Assembly (NCBI GenBank): GCA_023554435.1
Contig: JAMJQV010000164.1
Coordinates: forward strand, 1-6,377
DNA from: Gemmatimonadota bacterium
GTDB lineage: Bacteria > Gemmatimonadota > Gemmatimonadetes > Palauibacterales > Palauibacteraceae
Reading direction: 5' to 3'
DNA: 6,377 nt
A program made the translations under genes and the position numbers. How positions within the stretch are numbered: position 1 is the stretch's first letter; every line of letters begins with the position of its first letter. Of this stretch, positions 1-5,208 are shown in pieces. The notes below the pieces were generated by a model. That model was given only the letters and a program-made list of their open reading frames with translations, was not told where the DNA came from and ran no database searches.

Positions 1-1157
1 GTCGTGAAGAACGGATCGAACACGCGCCGCACATCCTCGGCCGGAATTCCAGGTCCGCTGTCAGACAGCAGTACCTCCACGGCCGAGTCACCTTCCGCGA
101 GCTGCCGAGCCGGGCCCGGGTCGCGCGATTGGTCCAGTCGCCTCAGGTGCGAGTAGTCGATGCCCTGTGGATCGTCCCGTCGACTGCGAATACTGCCCCA
201 CCGGTCGCTGGCCGTGATCGTCGTGCTCTTCGAGCGGATGCTCATCCACCGCGGCTTGCCGGCCTCCTCGATCGCATCGATGGAGTTGAGAAACAGGTTG
301 ACGAGAACCTGTTCCAGCTGGAACGGGTCGGCCTTGACCGGCGTGTCCCCGGATGCGAGGTCCATGCGCACCTCCACGTCCTTCAACCGGCCCTGCGTCC
401 GCATCAACTCCAGAGCCTGTTCGATCACCCGGTTTACGTCGACCTCTCGTGTCGCGGAGGCCTTGGGACGACCGTAGTCCAGCAAGCCTCGCACAATCGT
501 GTCGATCCGTCCCGCCTCGTGGGAAATCCCGCTCAACCACTCGGCTTCACTCTCGCCGCTTCTGCGGCCCAATTCCACGTAGCCGAGTATCGCCCCCAGC
601 GGGTTGCCGATTTCGTGCGCGATTCCCGATGCCAGGCGCCCGATGGAAGCCATCTTGTCGGCGCGGGCCAGGCTGCTGCGCGCGGCCGACAGTTCGCGAT
701 TGGTCTCGTCCAGCGAACGGACGTTCTCGGCCAGGAGGTCCTGGTTGTGGATCAGCCGGCCCGCCATCCGATTGACTGCCTGCGACAACCGCTCGATCTC
801 CGCGGTATCCGAACCTGGAAGCGGTTCCTCTTCGAACCCCGACGCGATTCGCTCGGCACCTTCGACCATGTCCTCTACCGGGCTGAGCACCAACACCCGC
901 AGCCGGTAGTTTGCCACCAGTCCGAGCAACACCAGGTCCAGCGCGATCGCGATGACGAGGACGGGATAGAGGTACTCCGGGCCGATGTTCAGACTCTGCC
1001 ACACGAACACCACGACAGCCAGGGAAAACAAGGCCAGAAACAGCAGGATCAGCAATCCGCCGATCAGGCGCACCCGCAGGGAAAGCGGGCGCGACCGGTC
1101 CCGCCGTGGCCGGTGTTTCTCGGTCTGAACCGTGGTGCCGTCGGTGACTGGCTGCAT
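1..1157 (-). CDS. NtrB-like membrane sensor histidine kinase, C-terminus missing
   Basis: An open frame from the ATG at 1157 runs off the left edge after 385 residues. An in-frame TAG lies 12 codons upstream with no alternative start between, so this start is firm; GAGGT abuts it, too close for an ideal Shine-Dalgarno. Seen in order: a basic cytoplasmic tail (1-30), two membrane segments (about 31-53 and 62-84) with a loop of only about eight residues, a HAMP-like linker (86-135), a probable coiled coil (136-168), the H-box IAHEIGNPLGAI with phospho-accepting His181, an N-box NLFLNSIDA (287-295) and a G1 box DSGPGI (366-371) followed by FDPFF. The final ATP-lid and G2 motifs lie outside. Without a periplasmic domain it probably senses a membrane or internal cue. 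This H-box type usually partners NtrC-like sigma-54 activators. Odd point: an extra stretch of about 35-45 residues sits between the N- and G1-boxes. Confidence 0.92.
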   Translation of the reverse strand, partial: MQPVTDGTTVQTEKHRPRRDRSRPLSLRVRLIGGLLILLFLALFSLAVVVFVWQSLNIGPEYLYPVLVIAIALDLVLLGLVANYRLRVLVLSPVEDMVEGAERIASGFEEEPLPGSDTAEIERLSQAVNRMAGRLIHNQDLLAENVRSLDETNRELSAARSSLARADKMASIGRLASGIAHEIGNPLGAILGYVELGRRSGESEAEWLSGISHEAGRIDTIVRGLLDYGRPKASATREVDVNRVIEQALELMRTQGRLKDVEVRMDLASGDTPVKADPFQLEQVLVNLFLNSIDAIEEAGKPRWMSIRSKSTTITASDRWGSIRSRRDDPQGIDYSHLRRLDQSRDPGPARQLAEGDSAVEVLLSDSGPGIPAEDVRRVFDPFFT

Positions 1158-1221
1158 ACCTCGATAGTAGTGTGGGAAAGAGTCTTGCCGCTACGGTTGA
1201 AGGTGGCGGCCGAACGATCGG
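1158..1221 (-). other. 64-nt gap between nucleotidyltransferase and kinase
   Basis: No clear promoter or terminator is visible. A small imperfect palindrome (CCGATCGTTCGG) lies just after the nucleotidyltransferase stop, without a following T-run. A TACTAT hexamer near the kinase start has no properly spaced -35 partner. Read-through from the operon into the kinase is the simplest reading. Confidence 0.4.
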
Positions 1222-2478
1222 TCAGAGACCTGGGCCCTTCCTCTTCGGCGGGGTGCCTGTTCGCAGCAAGCGTCGCAGTCTCCAGGGCGTCGGCAGGTAC
1301 TGCCCGGCGAGCCGGGCGAACCTCAGAGGCACGTACAGCAGGGCGAGGTGCCGGGGCAGACTTCGACCTCCCCAGTCCTTCTTCGTCGGGGTCAGCAAAC
1401 GGCGTACTCCATACGACCACTTGCCCGCGCCGCCGTCGATCAGCGCCAGGTCGATGCTCGCCCGCTCCGAGAAGCTCGGCGAAACGGGCGTGTCGGAAGC
1501 CAGCCAGACCCATACGCGGCTCGCCAGGCTGTCGACATGCGGCTCGTTCGCGAGTTCCTTCTCCACCTGGGGAGGCAGTACGCCATCGAGCAGCGGCCGG
1601 GAAACCGCCAGGCCGAACAGGAGCGTGCGGCGACAGCCTAGAGCGCGGGCTCTCGCCACGATGGCGTCCCAATCGAATGCCTCGGACCGACGGACGAACT
1701 CCGCCACGTCACAGATCCACTTCAGCCTCGGCCACGGGAACGGCCCGTGCTTGGCCCCGTGAACGCAGAGCGCCAGAAGCTGAAGGTCGGGGGGCAGACA
1801 ACTCACCGCGCGTCCGTGAAGATCGAACGTAGCCGTGTCGGCCCAGAGCGAAGGCGCCTCGACTCGCCCCCTGAAGAAGTTCCTGGCCAGATCCCAATGG
1901 AGATCCAGGTCGAGGTCGTCGGTCGACCGGGTGAACGTGCGGGAGTACTCGACGTGCTGCAGCACCTCCTCCTGGGCCCCGGACACACTCATCCATGGCG
2001 CAAACCCCTCCGACTCGACCACGCGGGTCGCCCGGACGACGTCCTCCGACTTCACGAGGAGATCGAGATCTCCGAACTCCCGCAGGAACAGGCTGTCGTA
2101 CAGGGTCACGGCAACCGCCGGCCCCTTGAGCGCCAGGCTGGGAACCCCTGCGCGGTCCAGGGCGCCGGCGATCTCGACCAACTGGGAGGACAGGTACAGG
2201 TTGGAGCGGACCACCCGCTCGCAGCGTTCCCGCAGCGCGTTCCGAACCGGGGCCGGTACCGCCTCACGCTGATCGAGATGGAGCTGGAGCAGGGGGAGAA
2301 TGCCGTGCAGACCGCCGGCCGTCAGCACGTAGTCCCAGTCGATGGTCCCGATCAGCAGATCGTCAAGACGCCGGTCGACGGCCGGGTCCAAGACGGTGCG
2401 CGCCGCCGCTTGGAAGAGCTGCACCTCACGGGACCGATCGATCACCGCCGAACCGCTGTCCGCCGGCTGCGCACTCAT
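1222..2478 (-). CDS. NTP_transf_5-type nucleotidyltransferase, probable tailoring enzyme
   Basis: A 418-residue protein with the marks of the polymerase-beta-like nucleotidyltransferase family often annotated as nucleotidyltransferase family protein. Seen: LKGPA at 117-121, FGDLDLLV at 135-142 giving metal-binding Asp137 and Asp139, a third carboxylate candidate in DLDLHW (190-195, Asp192), and the conserved HGAKHGPFPWPRLKWICDVA block (240-259). The active-site residues look intact. The C-terminal 60 residues are basic (RRLLTPTKKDW onward) and end in PPKRKGPGL. The ATG overlaps the transporter stop by 4 nt (ATGA), so it is translated with the operon. Members of this family occur in several lasso clusters, including paeninodin- and pseudomycoidin-type ones, where they are tied to modification of the peptide beside a kinase. 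No peptide kinase is present in this window. Donor nucleotide and target cannot be read from sequence. Confidence 0.88.
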   Translation of the reverse strand: MSAQPADSGSAVIDRSREVQLFQAAARTVLDPAVDRRLDDLLIGTIDWDYVLTAGGLHGILPLLQLHLDQREAVPAPVRNALRERCERVVRSNLYLSSQLVEIAGALDRAGVPSLALKGPAVAVTLYDSLFLREFGDLDLLVKSEDVVRATRVVESEGFAPWMSVSGAQEEVLQHVEYSRTFTRSTDDLDLDLHWDLARNFFRGRVEAPSLWADTATFDLHGRAVSCLPPDLQLLALCVHGAKHGPFPWPRLKWICDVAEFVRRSEAFDWDAIVARARALGCRRTLLFGLAVSRPLLDGVLPPQVEKELANEPHVDSLASRVWVWLASDTPVSPSFSERASIDLALIDGGAGKWSYGVRRLLTPTKKDWGGRSLPRHLALLYVPLRFARLAGQYLPTPWRLRRLLRTGTPPKRKGPGL

Positions 2479-4337
2479 GAAACGCCACCGGACGGCGATT
2501 CGCGGATTGCTGCCGATCCGCCTGCAAAAGTGGCGGCCTGCAGTCGAAACAGCCGCGCATATCGGCCGCCAAGGGCCATCAGTTCCTCGTGCGTTCCAGA
2601 CTCCAGAATCCGGCCCGCGTCGAGCACGTAGATCCGGTCGGCCATCCGGACCGTCGAGAACCGGTGGCTGATGGCGAGCACGGCGCGGTCACGCGCTATC
2701 TGGCGCACCTTCTCGAACACTTCAATTTCGGACTCGGCGTCGAGAGCGCTGGTCGGCTCGTCGAGGATAAGCAGGCGCGCCGGGCTGGCGAAGGCGCGAG
2801 CGAGGGCGACCTTCTGCCACTCGCCTGTGCTGAGTTCCACTCCATCCCCAAACCAGTTGCCCAGGGTGGTCTCGTAGCCGTCCGGGAGTCGCTCGATCAC
2901 GGAATGTGCGCTGGACCTCCGACTTGCGTCATCGACCCGATCCGAGGAGGAATCCATCGACACATCGCCGAAAGCGATGTTGTCGCGCGCGGACATCTGG
3001 TACCGAACGAAATCCTGGAAGATGGCGGCCACCTCCGATCGGTAGTCGGCCTTGCCGAAACCGCGGACGTCGTTTCCATCGAGCAGTACCCGCCCCTCCG
3101 ACGGATCGTACAGCCGGCAAAGCAGCTTGGCGATCGTAGTCTTCCCGGACCCATTGACACCGATGAGGGCGACCATCTCACCCGGCCCGACGTGGAGATC
3201 CACCCCGTTCAGCAGATCGTCGTCGCGCGTGGGATATCGAAAGCGGACTCCCTCCAGCGCGAACCCCTGCTCCACCGTCTTCGGGAGCGGGCGCGGTGAG
3301 TCGGGCTCCTCGAGCGCCTCGTCAAGCTCCAGGAAATCGTCGAGGGTCGAGAGGAACAGGTTGTTCTCGTACAGGCTCCCCAGCCCGCCGAACACCGTCT
3401 GGACCAGGCTCAGACCCCGCTGCACGGCTCCCAGATACATCACCAGGTCGCCGACGGTCATGGCCCCCGACAGGGTCCGGTAGACGATCAGGGCGTACGA
3501 GGCAAAGGCTGCTACCGCCGCAGGCACCTGCGAGAGGACGTCACCCCTCGTGCGCACAGCCTCCAATCGCAGGCTCTCGAAACGGAGCCTGTCGCGAAGC
3601 TCCCCAAAGCGCCGAATCAGCTCGGGCCCGAGGCCGAAGATCCGGACCTCCTTGGCATGGTCCTCGTGTACCAGCAACCGGTCCAGATACAGGCTGCGGC
3701 GCTGGGTCTCCGCCCTGCGGCGCTGCCAGTCGTACCTCCGGTCTGAATGTCTGACCCGCACTCCGTACGCCGGAATCACGACCACCAGGAGCAGCAAGGG
3801 CAGAACCCAATGCGCGGTTGCCAGGAGTGCGATCAGACCCCCGAGGGTCGCTGCGCTCTGAACCACCTGAGTCAGAGACCCGAGGATCTTCTGCGGACGG
3901 TACGGCGCTTCGAGCTGTGCCCGGTGCAGCGTGTCGTGATAGCGCGGGTCTTCGTAGTACGCGAGGTCCACATCGATCGATTTGCGATGCAACACGCCGA
4001 ACATGTGGTCCGTCACGGCCTGGCTCTGGGCCTCGGTCGCCAGGCTGGCCAGCGAGCGCGCCGCGGCCGAGGCCAGGCCGATCGACACGGCGAGACCTAC
4101 CAGCCACAGCACGGAACCGAACGAGGCTGGGACTCCGCCGGTCAACCCGGTCGCGACGGCGTCCACGATCAACTTCATCACGTACAGGGCCGCGAGCGGG
4201 AGGACGGCCTGCACCAGGACCAGCGAGACGCTGAGCACGGTCCAGCCTGGTGCGCTCTGCCACACCAGGCCCAGCGGCCGGCGAAGGCGCATGGACACGG
4301 AGACCCGTTGCAGGAAGGAGGCGGATCGTCTGGTCAT
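2475..4337 (-). CDS. ABC half-transporter, lasso export/immunity type (D protein)
   Basis: A 620-residue fused exporter. The N-terminal half is a membrane domain with hydrophobic segments near residues 32-60, 76-92, 163-190 and 272-300. The C-terminal half is a complete ATPase: Walker A GVNGSGKTT (393-401), Q-loop Gln441, signature LSTGEWQ (502-508), Walker B RLLILDEP (521-528) with catalytic Glu527, and the H-loop His558. It would act as a homodimer in the cytoplasmic membrane. No C39 peptidase domain precedes it, as expected since B2 removes the leader. Position right after B2 suggests export of, and self-protection from, the lasso peptide. The start at 4337 is set by the Shine-Dalgarno and the one-base overlap with B2; an upstream in-frame start at 4451 would add 38 charged, non-family residues. 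Odd point: the signature is LSTGEWQ rather than LSGGQ. The substrate is inferred from context only. Confidence 0.93.
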   Translation of the reverse strand: MTRRSASFLQRVSVSMRLRRPLGLVWQSAPGWTVLSVSLVLVQAVLPLAALYVMKLIVDAVATGLTGGVPASFGSVLWLVGLAVSIGLASAAARSLASLATEAQSQAVTDHMFGVLHRKSIDVDLAYYEDPRYHDTLHRAQLEAPYRPQKILGSLTQVVQSAATLGGLIALLATAHWVLPLLLLVVVIPAYGVRVRHSDRRYDWQRRRAETQRRSLYLDRLLVHEDHAKEVRIFGLGPELIRRFGELRDRLRFESLRLEAVRTRGDVLSQVPAAVAAFASYALIVYRTLSGAMTVGDLVMYLGAVQRGLSLVQTVFGGLGSLYENNLFLSTLDDFLELDEALEEPDSPRPLPKTVEQGFALEGVRFRYPTRDDDLLNGVDLHVGPGEMVALIGVNGSGKTTIAKLLCRLYDPSEGRVLLDGNDVRGFGKADYRSEVAAIFQDFVRYQMSARDNIAFGDVSMDSSSDRVDDASRRSSAHSVIERLPDGYETTLGNWFGDGVELSTGEWQKVALARAFASPARLLILDEPTSALDAESEIEVFEKVRQIARDRAVLAISHRFSTVRMADRIYVLDAGRILESGTHEELMALGGRYARLFRLQAATFAGGSAAIRESPSGGVS

Positions 4338-4819
4338 CACGGATCGTCCTTCCTGGGGCCCGGGAACTTCTGATCGAGATCCGGTAACCGGGTATAGGTC
4401 TCGAGCGGAACGTCTCCGCCGATCACGACCTGTCCGGAGCTCTCGATCCACGCATGGGCTTCGACCGGACCATCCGCTTCGCGGGCGACGCCCAGGCGGA
4501 GCTCAGCCGGCTCGCCCGCGCGTCGAAACAGGATCAACACGGCGAGCGCCTTCGGGAGGCAAGGGTTCCTGGATAGCAGCTTCCGCCCCGCAGCCTCGAC
4601 AGCCCATACCGCAAGATCCCTGTCGAATTGCGAGTGCTCACCATGGCCGAAACCTGCGGACGCGGGCGGCCTGGCGACCCGGTAGACCCCGTCCATGACT
4701 TTCTGGAACGGCAAGACCCTGAGCATCGCCTGCAGTGTGACAATCAGCAGGCCTGCGCGCGTGACCGCCCCCCTCTCCTCGGGCGAGCGGTCACGGTATC
4801 GCTTGAGAGTCTTCCTCAT
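4337..4819 (-). CDS. Lasso leader peptidase B2 (transglutaminase-like)
   Basis: A 160-residue protein matching the lasso B2 family, a Cys-His-Asp protease with a transglutaminase-like fold that removes the leader so the cyclase can act. Seen: an N-terminal region with a hydrophobic stretch (about 22-38), then NPCLPKALAV with the probable nucleophile Cys87, then EAHAWIE with His122, and IGGD with Asp136 as candidate third residue. The Cys-to-His spacing of 35 resembles the family. The start is the ATG at 4819, inside the end of B1; no good Shine-Dalgarno is visible, so translational coupling to B1 is likely. The stop shares one base with the transporter ATG (TGATG). All catalytic motifs look intact. 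Confidence in the family is high; activity needs a matching precursor, which is not in the window. Confidence 0.92.
   Translation of the reverse strand: MRKTLKRYRDRSPEERGAVTRAGLLIVTLQAMLRVLPFQKVMDGVYRVARPPASAGFGHGEHSQFDRDLAVWAVEAAGRKLLSRNPCLPKALAVLILFRRAGEPAELRLGVAREADGPVEAHAWIESSGQVVIGGDVPLETYTRLPDLDQKFPGPRKDDP
4347..4354 (-). promoter_or_regulatory. Shine-Dalgarno for the ABC transporter
   Basis: AGGAAGGA on the minus strand ends 9 nt before the ATG at 4337, inside the end of the B2 gene. It is the best ribosome site in the run and supports that ATG (or the adjacent in-frame GTG at 4340) over the more distant upstream start at 4451. Confidence 0.65.
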
Positions 4820-5111
4820 CGAGCACGACGAGTCCGCGGTCGATGAGATCCGTAAGAAAGGACCTCAGATCTCTGCTCAACTCCGCGGGATCGACCTCAT
4901 ATCCGGCCGAAAGCAGGGCTTCCAGTTCACCGACCGTGCGCGGCTCGGCCAACGCGCCCCACACGGCAGCAGCGACATCATCCAGGCCCAGGTAGGAACT
5001 GGAAGCCAGGTCGAGAATCACGACCTCCTCTCCGAGGCCTGACCATACGTTCTGATCGGAGAGTCGAAGTCGGGTACCTTCCACCAATCTGCTCAACTGT
5101 GCCCTCAGCAT
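4791..5111 (-). CDS. PqqD-like leader-recognition protein (lasso B1 / RRE)
   Basis: A 106-residue protein in the size range of stand-alone RiPP recognition elements. Seen: the PqqD pattern of a short beta region with EEVVILDLASSSYLGLDD at residues 28-45, a small helix (VAAAVWGAL), a TVGELEALL helix (59-67), and a C-terminal winged-helix part ending LTDLIDRGLVVL (86-97). Family knowledge: this domain binds the precursor's leader peptide and presents it to the B2 peptidase; it has no catalytic residues. The frame is open upstream as far as 5387, but the ATG at 5111 is chosen because homology-like sequence begins only there, and because the resulting start lies just below the predicted sigma-54 promoter. 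The Shine-Dalgarno is weak (GGAT about 8 nt upstream). The 3' end overlaps B2 by 29 nt. B1 and B2 are separate here rather than fused into one B protein. Confidence 0.9.
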   Translation of the reverse strand: MLRAQLSRLVEGTRLRLSDQNVWSGLGEEVVILDLASSSYLGLDDVAAAVWGALAEPRTVGELEALLSAGYEVDPAELSRDLRSFLTDLIDRGLVVLDEEDSQAIP

Positions 5112-5154
5112 TGTGCGTGATCCAGCCGGACCGACCGATTGTGAGATGCTGAAA

Positions 5155-5170
5155 TGCAGCGATCGTGCCA
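5155..5170 (-). promoter_or_regulatory. Predicted sigma-54 (-24/-12) promoter upstream of B1
   Basis: On the minus strand the site reads TGGCACGATCGCTGCA. Against the RpoN consensus TGGCACG-N4-TTGCW it matches 11 of 12 defined positions; only the first T of TTGC is C. The invariant GG and GC doublets are present with exactly 10 bases between them. It lies in the 97-nt gap between the cyclase stop and the B1 start. Transcription would begin near position 5144, leaving a leader of about 33 nt before the B1 ATG at 5111. It could drive B1, B2, the ABC transporter and the nucleotidyltransferase separately from the cyclase. Sigma-54 promoters need an AAA+ activator; an NtrB-like kinase sits at the end of the gene run, which fits. 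Inferred from sequence only. Confidence 0.6.
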
Positions 5171-5189
5171 CGCGCTGAGTCCGGGCACG
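5164..5189 (-). repeat. Short inverted repeat in the cyclase-B1 gap
   Basis: The minus strand holds CGTGCC and GGCACG as perfect 6-bp arms about 14 nt apart, overlapping the -24 element of the predicted sigma-54 promoter. Transcribed from an upstream promoter, it could fold into a small hairpin between the cyclase and B1 messages. No U-tract follows, so it is not a convincing intrinsic terminator. It could be chance in GC-rich DNA. Confidence 0.25.
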
Positions 5190-5208
5190 GCACGCTTCAA
5201 CCGACCGG

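Noticed and set aside
1158..1200. Possible sigma-70 promoter before the kinase (TTCAAC ... TACTAT)
   Set aside because: The two hexamers are about 26 bp apart instead of about 17 and each matches only partly.
129..1832. Long plus-strand open frame of 567 codons
   Set aside because: It runs antisense to the kinase and the nucleotidyltransferase, both with clear motifs. Its translation is rich in Arg, Pro, Gln and Ser with no recognisable domain, typical of an antisense shadow in GC-rich DNA.
1747..2631. Plus-strand open frame of 294 codons
   Set aside because: Antisense to the nucleotidyltransferase and the end of the transporter; no domain or credible ribosome site, composition of a shadow frame.
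4978..5193. 71-codon minus-strand frame with GTG start across the cyclase-B1 gap, considered as a precursor peptide
   Set aside because: It runs deep into B1 in another frame, has no good ribosome site, and no leader/core pattern of a lasso precursor.
5130..5207. Two copies of ACCGACCG (plus strand) flanking the sigma-54 promoter, 70 bp apart
   Set aside because: Eight-base GC-rich repeats recur easily by chance; one copy lies below the predicted start site, which does not suit an activator site.
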